Of a stretch of DNA of 64,000 nucleotides, positions 7,663 through 16,467 are shown in pieces. The DNA comes from Rhodanobacteraceae bacterium. GTDB lineage: Bacteria; Pseudomonadota; Gammaproteobacteria; Xanthomonadales; Rhodanobacteraceae. How positions within the stretch are numbered: position 1 is the first letter of the stretch; every line of letters starts with the position of its first letter. Below the pieces are notes generated by a model. That model saw only the letters and a list, made by a program, of their open reading frames with translations, searched no databases and was not told the origin of the DNA. Made by a program: the position numbers and the translations under genes. The stretch covers positions 2,295,001 through 2,359,000 of the forward strand of contig CP126120.1 in NCBI GenBank assembly GCA_030123585.1, written 5' to 3'.

Positions 7663-9588
7663 ATGCTTCGTCCCCGCCATCTCGCCTGCGCCGTGGCGCT
7701 GGCGCTTGCCAGTTCCGCCGCCTTTGCGCAATCCGCACCGCCCGTACAGCCCTCCGCCCACGCCGGTTTGTTCGACCGCATGGTGGTGTTCGGCGACAGC
7801 TTGAGCGATGACGGCAATCTGGACTTGTCTTGCATCCAGCAGGGGCAGTGTCCCCAGCTGCCCTTCCTGATGCGCTTCACCACCAACCCGGGCCAGACCG
7901 GCATGGAGAACATCGCCGACTACTTCGGCGTCTCCATGACGCCTGTCCTGGCGGGCGGCACCGACTTCGCCTTCGGCGGCGCCGGGATTGTCAACAATTC
8001 GCCCGGCACGCCCGCGGGCGTACCGACCCTGCCGACCCAGCTCGGCATGTATCTGCAGGCCACCGGCGGCAAGGCCGATCCCAACACGTTGTACGCGGTG
8101 TGGGGCGGCGCCAACGACGTGTTCTACAACGTGGCGATGGCGCAGCTCGGGCAACTGACCTCGGCGCAGGTCCAGGCCAACCTGCAGACCGCGGCGGCCA
8201 CCGAACTCGGGATGATCGGACAGCTCGGCAAGGCCGGCGCGCGCTACGTGATGGTGTTCAACCTGCCCAACATCGGACTGACGCCATCAGCCTTGGCGGC
8301 CGGGCCGCAAGGCGCGGCCCAGTTGACCGCCCTGTCGATCCTCTACAACAGCACGTTGAACAGCGGGCTCGCCAACACCGGCCTCAACATCATTCCAGTC
8401 AACACCTACGCGGTGGTGAACGAAATCGTGGCCGACCCCAGCCGCTACGGATTCACCAACGTCACGCAACCTGCCTGCACCGGCGGCAGCGGCAGTTCGT
8501 TCGCTTGTCTGCCGGCCGGCACGCCCGGCGCAACCACCACCTACCAGCCCGGCACCCAGAACACCTATCTGTTCGCCGACGGCGTGCATCCGACCACCGC
8601 CGCGCACGCGATGCTGGCGCAGTACGCGGAGTCGATCATCACCGCGCCGGGCGAGATGTCGCTGCTGGGCGAGGCGCCGTTGCAGATCAACCAGAGCCTC
8701 AACCGTTCGGTGCTCGACCAGGCCATCACCAGCTTCGGCACCGCGCCCGGCAATGGCCTGCGCCTGTGGGCCAATTACAACTATTCGCGCCAGCGCCTGG
8801 ACGCGCAGGTGAATTCGCCCAAGAGCAGCAACGACGTCAACACCCTCAGCATCGGCGCGGACATCCATCCGTCCGATGCGCTGACCGCCGGCCTCGCCTT
8901 CACCGCCGGCCAGCAGAAGGACGACTTCGCCGGCAACGCCGGCGGCTTCAAGCTGCAGGATCTGCTGGCGACGGGCTACGTGATGTGGGGCTGGCAACAG
9001 GCGTACTTCGGCGCGATCGGCAGCTTCGGGCACCTCGGCTACAGCGGCATCCACCGCAACATCCCGATCGGTCCCACCGTGCGCTACGAGGATGGTTCCA
9101 CGTCCGGTTCGCACCTTGCGTTCGCACTGACCGGCGGCTGGTGGCTGGATTTCGGCAACTGGCGCACCGGCCCGTACGCGGATCTCACCTGGCAGCACAT
9201 CGAAGTCAATGCCTACAGCGAGGACGGCAACGACGCCACCGCGATGACCTTCGGCAAGCAGGACCGCCATTCGATGATCGGAACCCTGGGCTGGCAGTTG
9301 ACCGCCAACCTGCAGGCGGGCAGTGCGCTGCTGCACCCGTATGCGCGCGTCGCATGGAACCACGACAACGACGCCGATGCACGCGCGGTCACCGCGGGCC
9401 TGGTTTCCATGCCCGGCACCTTCGCGTTGCCGGGCTTCATGCCGGACAAGAACTGGGGCAGCGCGGGCGTCGGACTGGCCGCCGATTTCACGCCGAACTT
9501 CTCGGGCTGGATCGGTTACGACGGCCGCTTTTCGGATTCGACCCAGCGCGTCGACAGCCTGAACTTAGGCGCCAGATTCCGCTTCTGA
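7663..9588 (+). CDS. GDSL-type autotransporter esterase (EstA-like)
   Basis: 641 residues. A signal peptide ends at about AFA-QS (residue 23). The passenger is a GDSL/SGNH hydrolase: block I FGDSLSDDGN near residue 42 with the nucleophilic Ser, block III GANDV near 148, and block V DGVHPT near 306 with the catalytic Asp and His. From about residue 350 it becomes an autotransporter beta-domain rich in alternating aromatic and small residues. It ends in Phe (LGARFRF), the usual outer-membrane assembly signal. It should be an outer-membrane-anchored esterase or lipase exposed on the cell surface. It has its own terminator downstream. Confidence 0.92.
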   Translation: MLRPRHLACAVALALASSAAFAQSAPPVQPSAHAGLFDRMVVFGDSLSDDGNLDLSCIQQGQCPQLPFLMRFTTNPGQTGMENIADYFGVSMTPVLAGGTDFAFGGAGIVNNSPGTPAGVPTLPTQLGMYLQATGGKADPNTLYAVWGGANDVFYNVAMAQLGQLTSAQVQANLQTAAATELGMIGQLGKAGARYVMVFNLPNIGLTPSALAAGPQGAAQLTALSILYNSTLNSGLANTGLNIIPVNTYAVVNEIVADPSRYGFTNVTQPACTGGSGSSFACLPAGTPGATTTYQPGTQNTYLFADGVHPTTAAHAMLAQYAESIITAPGEMSLLGEAPLQINQSLNRSVLDQAITSFGTAPGNGLRLWANYNYSRQRLDAQVNSPKSSNDVNTLSIGADIHPSDALTAGLAFTAGQQKDDFAGNAGGFKLQDLLATGYVMWGWQQAYFGAIGSFGHLGYSGIHRNIPIGPTVRYEDGSTSGSHLAFALTGGWWLDFGNWRTGPYADLTWQHIEVNAYSEDGNDATAMTFGKQDRHSMIGTLGWQLTANLQAGSALLHPYARVAWNHDNDADARAVTAGLVSMPGTFALPGFMPDKNWGSAGVGLAADFTPNFSGWIGYDGRFSDSTQRVDSLNLGARFRF

Positions 9589-9610
9589 TCCGCCGTTCGC
9601 CGCCAACAAG

Positions 9611-9643
9611 AAGGCCGCGCGTTGCGAGACGCGCGGCCTTTTT
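9611..9643. terminator. Intrinsic terminator after the esterase gene
   Basis: Perfect 11-bp stem AAGGCCGCGCG / CGCGCGGCCTT with an 8-base loop and a run of five T on the plus strand. It lies between two convergent genes and may serve both. Confidence 0.85.
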
Positions 9644-9663
9644 CGTTCACCGGCAACGATGGC

Positions 9664-10530
9664 TCAGTGCTTGGCGAACTTCTTGTACTCGGCCTCGGCT
9701 TGGGCGTGCAGCGACTTCGCTTCCGCATCGGACAACGTGGTGGTCTTGCCGCCGCTGACCAGTTGTTTCAACACCAGCACGCCGTTGTCGTCCCAGCCCG
9801 CGCGTTCGGTCGACGTGGCCGGCGCATCCGGCTTGGGCATCTGCTCCTGCACCACCACCCACGGCAGGCTGTTGCGGTAGGCGTACTCCGTCTTGGTGAA
9901 ACCCTTGTCGGCATTGTTGACCTGCTCGATGATGAACTCGACGCCGTGGATGTCGCTGAACACCTGCCAGCTCCGCGACTCGCCGATCTTGCTGGCGGTC
10001 CCGGACTTCACCGTCATGGCGCCGGTCTGGCGTTTGGCGTTCTCGAAATCGGACAACATCTTTTCCGCCGGGGTCGGCTCGGCCACCAGCGTCAGGTCGA
10101 CCTTGGCAGGCTGACCGCGAGTCAACACGGGCTGCTGGAGCTTGGTCGTCCAGGTGCGGCCGTTGTCCTGCATGGTCGCCTGGATCACGTACAGGTCATT
10201 GGCATTGATCGCCGACGCCGTGAACGGAATGCGGAACTCCTGCGGGAACTTGGGCGGGCTGAAGTCCTGCTTGTTGACCGTGACGCCCGGCTGCTGGGTG
10301 ACATCCACCAGCGACAGTTCGAGCGTCGCCTGAGGCGTCACCGGAATGTCCTGGTTCTGCACGGTCACGGTGCCCGTCACCGCGGTGGCGGCGGGCGCCG
10401 GCACACCGGCGGAGGAGGGTGTCGACCCCGCAGGCGCGGAGGCGCCGCCGGATTGTTCGGACGTTCCGCAAGCCGCCAGCAGCAAGGCGGCCACGGCAAC
10501 AAACAACGGCGCTACAACAGGCTTTCGCAT
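9664..10530 (-). CDS. YbaY/YscW-type lipoprotein
   Basis: 288 residues. The start at 10530 is chosen because GAGGAA precedes it and the following residues form a lipoprotein signal with lipobox LLAAC near residues 17-21. A Ser/Pro/Ala-rich linker follows. Residues about 55-150 match the YbaY/YscW fold (type III secretion lipoprotein chaperone-like domain): VTGTVTVQNQDIPVTPQATL near the start, then ELSLVDVTQQPG and IPFTASAINAND. The C-terminal half, with a WQVFSDIHGVEFIIEQVNNA stretch, is not assigned. The protein should be anchored in the outer membrane. Its exact role is unknown; family members are linked to envelope assembly or stress. Confidence 0.7.
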   Translation of the reverse strand: MRKPVVAPLFVAVAALLLAACGTSEQSGGASAPAGSTPSSAGVPAPAATAVTGTVTVQNQDIPVTPQATLELSLVDVTQQPGVTVNKQDFSPPKFPQEFRIPFTASAINANDLYVIQATMQDNGRTWTTKLQQPVLTRGQPAKVDLTLVAEPTPAEKMLSDFENAKRQTGAMTVKSGTASKIGESRSWQVFSDIHGVEFIIEQVNNADKGFTKTEYAYRNSLPWVVVQEQMPKPDAPATSTERAGWDDNGVLVLKQLVSGGKTTTLSDAEAKSLHAQAEAEYKKFAKH

Positions 10531-10961
10531 GGAGATTCCTCGGATTGAAGCCGGTCCGCATCGGGATCGACGCGTTGCAACGGCGGAGCCCAGGGACAAA
10601 CGCGGGCCGGAACTTTCATGTTACCGCGAGTGGCAGCGCGACGAAAGACGTCGTGCAGGAATCGTGAGCGGGGCCAGTGGGCTCGTGGCAACTTCGGCGC
10701 GGGTGTGTCGCGGTGAATCCACGCTTCAGCCGACCAGCAAGAGCAAACAAACTTGACACATTGTATGCCTTTCAGAAGTCTTTCTGGAACATTGCAAGTA
10801 GGTTAATTTGCCGCTAATGTGAACTGCGCGTTAACACGCCGTTTCGTTTGCGGAACTTCCACACACGTTCCGGGCGACACGCGCACCTGCAATCGCCAGA
10901 CACCTGGACGCATGGCAGGGCTTTCACACAACTGATTCCAGCACTCCGGGGAGTACTCCTG
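10531..10961. other. Divergent intergenic region before the TonB-dependent receptor
   Basis: 431 bases between two divergent genes. A perfect TTGACA at 10753-10758 lies in a locally AT-richer stretch (about 10740-10825), the likely promoter zone for the receptor, but no good -10 box is found at 16-18 bases spacing. GGGGAG at 10950-10955 is the ribosome-binding site of the receptor gene. Nothing else is recognised. Confidence 0.4.
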
Positions 10962-13889
10962 ATGAATCGCAAGCTCTTGACTTCGGCCATCTGCGCCAGC
11001 CTGCTCGTCGCCAGTGCGGCGTACGCGCAGGACAACGCGGCGCCGCAATCGTCGCAGGATCGGCCCGCGACAACGCAGAACAGCACATCTTCCCAGCAAG
11101 ACAAGAAAAAGGAAGAGCCCAAGACTCTCGAAAAGGTCACCGTCACGGGCTCGCTGCTGAAGCGTCCCGAATACGAAACGACGGTGCCGGTGCAAGTCGT
11201 TCCGATCAAGGCGGACGAAGCGGCCGGCCTCTTCAACGTAACCAGCTTCGTGCAAACAACGGCTGCCGCCGCGGGCTCGACCCAGATCAATGGCCAATTC
11301 GGTGGCTTTGTCATCGAAGGCGGCACCGGCATCCAGCCGATCGATCTGCGCGGTTTGGGCGCACAACGCACGCTGGTTCTGCTCGATGGCCAAAGGCCGG
11401 GACCGGCGGGCACCCGTGGTCAGGTCAACAACTTCGACCTCAACGTCATTCCGCGGGCCATCATCCAGCGCATTGAAATCGTCAAGGACGGTTCGTCCTC
11501 CATTTACGGATCCGACGCAATCTCCGGTGTGGTCAACCTGATCACCAAGAAGCGGATGGATCACACGGAGATGAACTTTTTCGTCTCCGCACCGGAACAC
11601 GGCGGAGGCGAGCAATATTCCGCCTCGATCGGGACGGGCTGGAATTTCAAGAACGGCAATATCACCTTCGCGGCCGAAGCCGACCGGCAGGAAGAACTCA
11701 AGGTCGGCCAGCGCGATTTCCTCAGCTGCACGCGTGACATGGTCTACGGGCCGGATGGCCAGCGCGTCGACCGCCCGGATCATTCCATTCTGGAAGGCAC
11801 CAATCTGGCAGGCTGCAACAACATGCTGATCCAGACGGTCATCGATGCCTTCAGCGGCCTGCGCTACGTGCCCACCAAAGATGGCAGCACCGGGCCGAAC
11901 AGTCCGGTTCCGGGCTACCACTTGTCACAGCGGACAACCTATGCCCAGAGCCCCACGCCGTTCAACGACCAGGTCACCAACTTTGCCAACTACGGTGAAG
12001 CCTATGCGATCGACCGGAACCAGACCGGCACCGCGTACCTTGCCGGCAGCTTCAACTTCGGCGGCGTCGACTGGGATACCCAGTTGATCCTCAACCGCCG
12101 CACCACGAATCACGACGACTGGCGACAATTCTTCCCTGTGGTTTTCAACGACAACGGATGGTCGACGGCGGATTCCAGCTTTTACGGTGGCAGGCGCACG
12201 AGTGAAAGCGGATTCGAACCGGTAATGCTTTTCCCGTTCAACCAAAAGGTCGCGGTGGACTACCAGTATCTGCGCACGGGCTTGTCGGGCGCATTCGGCA
12301 ACAGCAGTTGGTCGTGGGCTGTCAACGCCAGTTACACCAGGTCCAATGGCGACTACAGTTGGCAGGCCATCAGTGCCCAGAAAAGCGGGGACTGGAACAA
12401 CCCCCTCAACGAGATTACCGGCAGATCGCTGGTCAACTATTTCGATCCGGGCTTCCTTGATGGATCGAAATGGCGCGAGTTGTACAACGCCATCGGCGAA
12501 TACCTGACGGGCAATACGCTCTACAAGCAGCAGGATCTCAACGCCGTCTTCAACGGCAACCTGTTCGAGCTTCCCGCGGGACCGGTCAACGCCGCGTTCG
12601 GCGCCGAATACCGGCACATGTCCATCGACGACAGGCCGCCGCCGGCATCGTGGGGTCTTACCGGTGCAGGCGAAACCAAAGGCAGCGATCATGTCACCGA
12701 AGTGTTCGGCGAGGTGGGCGTGCCGATCCTGAAGGGCTTGCCAGGCGTTGAGTCCCTGAACATCGACCTTTCGGGGCGCGAGTTCAAGTACGGCTCGGTG
12801 GGCAGCTCCGCCAATGTATGGAAGTACGGCCTCAACTGGCAGCCGATCCCGACCTTCCGTATCCGAGGCACCATTGGCACTTCGTACCGCGCACCGGCCC
12901 TGTACGAGTTGTATCTGGCCAACCAGACCGGGTTCGTCTCGCAATTGTCGATCGACCCGTGCATCAATTGGGCCGAGAGTTCAAACCAGTTCATCCAGAA
13001 GAACTGCGCAGCGGCAGGCATCCCGGGCAACTACTCGGGCAACGGTCCGACTGCGGAGATTTCACAAGGCGGCGGCAAGGGCTTCCTGAAACCTGAAACC
13101 TCGCGCGCCAAATCGCTGGGTTTCGTCTGGTCGCCCACGTTTGCCAATCTCAACATCGCGGTGGACTATTTCGACTACCACATCCGCGGCGAGATCGCTT
13201 CGCTCAGTGGCGGCAACATCGTCAGAAGCTGCTACAACAAGCCGGTGTACCCGAACAACTTCTGCAGCATGTTCACCAGAAATCCAGGTACGGGCACCAA
13301 TCCGTACAACATCACCCAGGTTCACGCCACCTACGTCAACATCAACCAGGAGCGCGACCGCGGGTATGACGTGCAGATGAACTACGCCCAGGACTTCTCG
13401 TTCGGCCGGCTCTCGCTGGACGCCGAGATGACCTACACCATGCAGCACATCCAGCAGGTGTTCAGCAGTTCCGAAGCGAGCGGATTCGGGATCAACGATT
13501 TCACGGGTGCCATAGGCTATCCGCATTGGGTGGGCATCATGAATGCGAGCCTCAAGCGCGGCGACTGGACCTACAACTGGCAGGGCTTCTACACCAGCCC
13601 CACTTCCGATTGGCGGTTCGAAGATCCGGTTTTCACCTACCTTGGTCTGCCCAACACCACGGAAGTGATCCGGATGGGCGGACAGCTTCGTCACAGTGTG
13701 TCCGCAAGCTACAACTATGCCGACAAGTTGGACATCACGTTCGGCATACGCAACCTGACGGATCGGACGCCGCCGCCGGTTTCCGGCACCATCGGCACCG
13801 AAAACCTTGCCGGCAACACACCGCTGGGGGCAACCCAGTACGACTGGTTCGGCCGCACGTACTTTGCACGCCTGAACATCAAGCTGTAA
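10962..13889 (+). CDS. TonB-dependent outer-membrane receptor
   Basis: 975 residues. The ATG at 10962 is chosen because it follows GGGGAG and opens a clear signal peptide ending at AYA-QD (residue 23). A Gln/Ser/Lys-rich stretch leads to the plug domain, LEKVTVTGSLLKRPEYET near residue 58. The plug runs through DLRGLGAQRTLVLLDGQRPG and IEIVKDGSSSIYGSDAISG to about residue 200. The remainder is a 22-strand-type barrel rich in aromatic and Asn/Gly residues, with TSYRAPALYELYLA near residue 640, and it ends in LNIKL. This oar-like class of Xanthomonadales receptors takes up bulky substrates such as glycans, peptides or siderophores. The secreted S9 hydrolase that follows suggests peptides, but that is inference. 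Confidence 0.93.
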   Translation: MNRKLLTSAICASLLVASAAYAQDNAAPQSSQDRPATTQNSTSSQQDKKKEEPKTLEKVTVTGSLLKRPEYETTVPVQVVPIKADEAAGLFNVTSFVQTTAAAAGSTQINGQFGGFVIEGGTGIQPIDLRGLGAQRTLVLLDGQRPGPAGTRGQVNNFDLNVIPRAIIQRIEIVKDGSSSIYGSDAISGVVNLITKKRMDHTEMNFFVSAPEHGGGEQYSASIGTGWNFKNGNITFAAEADRQEELKVGQRDFLSCTRDMVYGPDGQRVDRPDHSILEGTNLAGCNNMLIQTVIDAFSGLRYVPTKDGSTGPNSPVPGYHLSQRTTYAQSPTPFNDQVTNFANYGEAYAIDRNQTGTAYLAGSFNFGGVDWDTQLILNRRTTNHDDWRQFFPVVFNDNGWSTADSSFYGGRRTSESGFEPVMLFPFNQKVAVDYQYLRTGLSGAFGNSSWSWAVNASYTRSNGDYSWQAISAQKSGDWNNPLNEITGRSLVNYFDPGFLDGSKWRELYNAIGEYLTGNTLYKQQDLNAVFNGNLFELPAGPVNAAFGAEYRHMSIDDRPPPASWGLTGAGETKGSDHVTEVFGEVGVPILKGLPGVESLNIDLSGREFKYGSVGSSANVWKYGLNWQPIPTFRIRGTIGTSYRAPALYELYLANQTGFVSQLSIDPCINWAESSNQFIQKNCAAAGIPGNYSGNGPTAEISQGGGKGFLKPETSRAKSLGFVWSPTFANLNIAVDYFDYHIRGEIASLSGGNIVRSCYNKPVYPNNFCSMFTRNPGTGTNPYNITQVHATYVNINQERDRGYDVQMNYAQDFSFGRLSLDAEMTYTMQHIQQVFSSSEASGFGINDFTGAIGYPHWVGIMNASLKRGDWTYNWQGFYTSPTSDWRFEDPVFTYLGLPNTTEVIRMGGQLRHSVSASYNYADKLDITFGIRNLTDRTPPPVSGTIGTENLAGNTPLGATQYDWFGRTYFARLNIKL

Positions 13890-13912
13890 TTGAAGTGATA
13901 GCGTGGCCATGC

Positions 13913-13943
13913 AAGGAGGCGGCATTTTGCCGCCTCCTTTTTT
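13913..13943 (+). terminator. Intrinsic terminator after the TonB-dependent receptor
   Basis: Perfect 12-bp stem AAGGAGGCGGCA / TGCCGCCTCCTT with a TTT loop and a following run of T. Confidence 0.9.
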
Positions 13944-14204
13944 ATCTGGCGATTTCCCCAGGAATCGCGTTGAGGACCTTGGCCATGAAAACATTCATCA
14001 AGGCAACAATCCGCGATGTTGTCTGCCGAGCATGTGAGCGTTTCGTGCCGACCGTCTCGTCGCACAAATGCCCGGCATCTCCGTGCAATCGCCACGTATA
14101 CTTTCGGCGGTTTGCGTGGTTCCGTCACCTTCGCAGACCGCGTCGCCCTTCTTTTCGCATCCATCGGCGGCAATGTTGGATCGCATACAACAGGAGTTGA
14201 AGAC
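13944..14204. other. Intergenic region with likely promoter of the S9 hydrolase gene
   Basis: About 260 bases between the receptor terminator and the next start. A TATACT at 14097-14102 is a good -10 candidate, but no good -35 partner is seen. AGGAG at 14192-14196 is the ribosome-binding site of the next gene. Short open frames across the stretch do not look like genes. Confidence 0.4.
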
Positions 14205-16247
14205 ATGCGGAACGTGTTCTTCCGGGTTTCGTTTGTGGGGATCCTGGCAGCAGCCTTGGCATCAAATTCGGTTCACGCATCCCAGCCCATTCCCATCGAG
14301 GACTTGGCGCGCTTGCCTGCGCTGCAATCCATGTCCATGGATCCGAGCGGCAAGCACCTGGTCGCTCTGATTCCTTCGCCCAAGGATCCGGATCAAACGG
14401 CGCTCGCCACATGGAATACGGACAAGCTGTCATCCACGCCAGACGTGGTCACCCCTTCCGGCAATCAAGGACGCATGCAATTCATCGCGGCCTTTGCATT
14501 GAAAGCCGACAAGATTCTTGCTGTCGCACGCCAAGAGTGGACAGGCGATCTCGGAGGATGTGGAGAAGGCAAGCTGGTGGGGTCCACCAGGACTTTCGTG
14601 ACCAAGGCCTACCTGACCGGCGATGACCAGAAGCAATTCGAGGAGGCCTTTGCCAGCGACAAGCACAACCTGGGTGTCAGCCGTGATACGCGCATTTGTC
14701 TGGAGTTGGCCGGCACTGCGTCGCTGGTCGACATGTTGCCGCTGGATCCAGACAACGTGATCATCCGGCGATTGAGCGGCGCGAGCTTGGTGTCGAATTA
14801 CTATTTGTACAATTTGAAAACCGGCGACACGAAGTTGTTGTTCCAGGGCAGTACCCGCACTACCCCCGCGGTATTCGACCCTCGCACCGGCAAAGTGCTG
14901 GTGAAGTCCGACGTCGAATCGGTCGGCGATGACTACGAACTCCGTTACCTCATCCTCGATCCCGGAACCGGCAAATTCGTGGTGCAGCCGCCGCTGACGA
15001 CCAAGCTGTCCGATCGGCACGAAGTCGCCGTGGTCGGCGTCGATGATGCCACCCACAAGTACTATGTGCTGACCGACCAGTTCTCCGACAAGGTGCAGGC
15101 GCGCCTGTACGACCCGGCCACCCAGAAGTACGACCCGGAACCGGTGGTTGCCGACAAGGATTATTCCATTACTTCCTTGTTGTTCAGCAAGCGCCCCAGC
15201 AACTTCAATCAGGTGATCGGCTTCGTGGTCGGCGGTCCGTATCCGCAAACAACCTATGTCGATCCCACCTTGCGAGGCATCCAAGCCAGTCTGGAGAAGA
15301 CATTCTCCGGACAACAGGTCTACATTTCCAGCTATACGGACGATTTTTCCAAGGTGCTGTTCACCACAGTCAGTGCCGGCACGCCGGAGGCGTATCACCT
15401 GCTGATCAACAAATCGCAGATCGCGAATCTCGGCAGCCAACGCCCGTGGATCAAGCCGGACATGACGGGGGCGGAGAGCTGGATCACCTACAAGGCGCGT
15501 GACGGGATGGAAATTCCCGCGATCCTCGACCTGCCAGCCGGCTGGAAGAAGGGTGATGCACCGGCGCCCGCCATCATCATGCCGCACGGCGGCCCCTGGG
15601 CCCGCGACTACATCGGTTGGGATGCGTCCGGCTGGGTGCCGATGCTGACCTCGCGCGGCTACGCCGTGCTGCGTCCGCAGTATCGCGGTTCCGAGGGACT
15701 CGGCCGCAAGTTGTGGCTCGCCGGCGACAAGGAGTGGGGTCTCAAGATGTCCGACGACCTCGACGATGGCGCCGAGTGGCTGATCTCACAGGGCATCACG
15801 AAGAAGGGTGACATCGCGATCTTCGGCTATTCTTACGGCGGCTTCGCCGCGGTCGCGGCCGACGTGCGTTCGCCGTCGCCCTACCAGTGCGCGATTGCGG
15901 GAGCGCCCGTGGCCGATCTGGGCCGCCTTGGCACATCTTGGAGCGACAACCGCATACAGCGAATCATCCAGGGATGGACGGTCAAGGGCATGGATCCCAT
16001 GCGGAATACGGACAAGGCGCATCTTCCCATCATGCTGTTCGATGGCGATCGCGATGTGCGGACGCCACCCGCCATCCATGCCCATCCCTTCTACGAAGCG
16101 ATCAAGGGCAAGGTGCCGGCCCAGTTTCACTGGATCCCCGACATGCCGCACAGCATGCCCTGGTATCCAAGCCAGCAGCGCGAAACGCTGAATCTGATCG
16201 TGAATTTCCTGGCCAAGGATTGCGGTTTGGCCACATCGCGCCAGTAG
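14205..16247 (+). CDS. Secreted S9-family peptidase / alpha-beta hydrolase
   Basis: 680 residues. AGGAG eight bases upstream and a signal peptide ending near VHA-SQ (residue 26) fix the start at 14205. The N-terminal ~400 residues have the repeated beta-strand pattern of a propeller. The C-terminal domain is a prolyl-oligopeptidase-type hydrolase: oxyanion-side MPHGGPWARDY near residue 461, nucleophile GYSYGG with Ser near 543, Asp in DGDRDVRTPP near 613-616 and His in DMPHSMPW near 648. It should act in the periplasm or outside the cell on short peptides. It follows the TonB-dependent receptor in the same direction but has its own terminator and promoter zone before it. Confidence 0.88.
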   Translation: MRNVFFRVSFVGILAAALASNSVHASQPIPIEDLARLPALQSMSMDPSGKHLVALIPSPKDPDQTALATWNTDKLSSTPDVVTPSGNQGRMQFIAAFALKADKILAVARQEWTGDLGGCGEGKLVGSTRTFVTKAYLTGDDQKQFEEAFASDKHNLGVSRDTRICLELAGTASLVDMLPLDPDNVIIRRLSGASLVSNYYLYNLKTGDTKLLFQGSTRTTPAVFDPRTGKVLVKSDVESVGDDYELRYLILDPGTGKFVVQPPLTTKLSDRHEVAVVGVDDATHKYYVLTDQFSDKVQARLYDPATQKYDPEPVVADKDYSITSLLFSKRPSNFNQVIGFVVGGPYPQTTYVDPTLRGIQASLEKTFSGQQVYISSYTDDFSKVLFTTVSAGTPEAYHLLINKSQIANLGSQRPWIKPDMTGAESWITYKARDGMEIPAILDLPAGWKKGDAPAPAIIMPHGGPWARDYIGWDASGWVPMLTSRGYAVLRPQYRGSEGLGRKLWLAGDKEWGLKMSDDLDDGAEWLISQGITKKGDIAIFGYSYGGFAAVAADVRSPSPYQCAIAGAPVADLGRLGTSWSDNRIQRIIQGWTVKGMDPMRNTDKAHLPIMLFDGDRDVRTPPAIHAHPFYEAIKGKVPAQFHWIPDMPHSMPWYPSQQRETLNLIVNFLAKDCGLATSRQ

Positions 16248-16280
16248 TCGTCCGTTCCTGACCAGTACGCGCTGCGGAAT

Positions 16281-16304
16281 GGCCCGCACAGCAATGGGCG
16301 GGCC
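16281..16304. terminator. Possible terminator between S9 hydrolase and glyS
   Basis: GGCCCGC 16281-16287 pairs with GCGGGCC 16298-16304 across a 10-base loop. The T content afterwards is poor (GTTACATT), so this is a weak candidate. The 220-base gap between the two convergent genes holds nothing else I can name. Confidence 0.35.
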
Positions 16305-16467
16305 GTTACATTGGAAAGCCGATCACACGATTTTGAACAACCTCGCCCGGCTCGCGTAGCAATGCCTCTGCCCCAATTGCTCAGCTGCGCGCCGGTTTGC
16401 TCAAAAGCGCGAGGTCCAAGACTGACCGGGCATCATGTTGCAACGTCGATCCTTGCACGCGTCTGCG

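Noticed and set aside
7830..9758. 642-residue open frame on the plus strand within the GDSL esterase gene
   Set aside because: Shadow frame of the esterase gene: Arg/His-rich composition, no start signal and no family motif.
13985..14204. Small plus-strand gene before the secreted S9 hydrolase
   Set aside because: Frames there have no ribosome-binding site, and the stretch fits a promoter region with TATACT at 14097.
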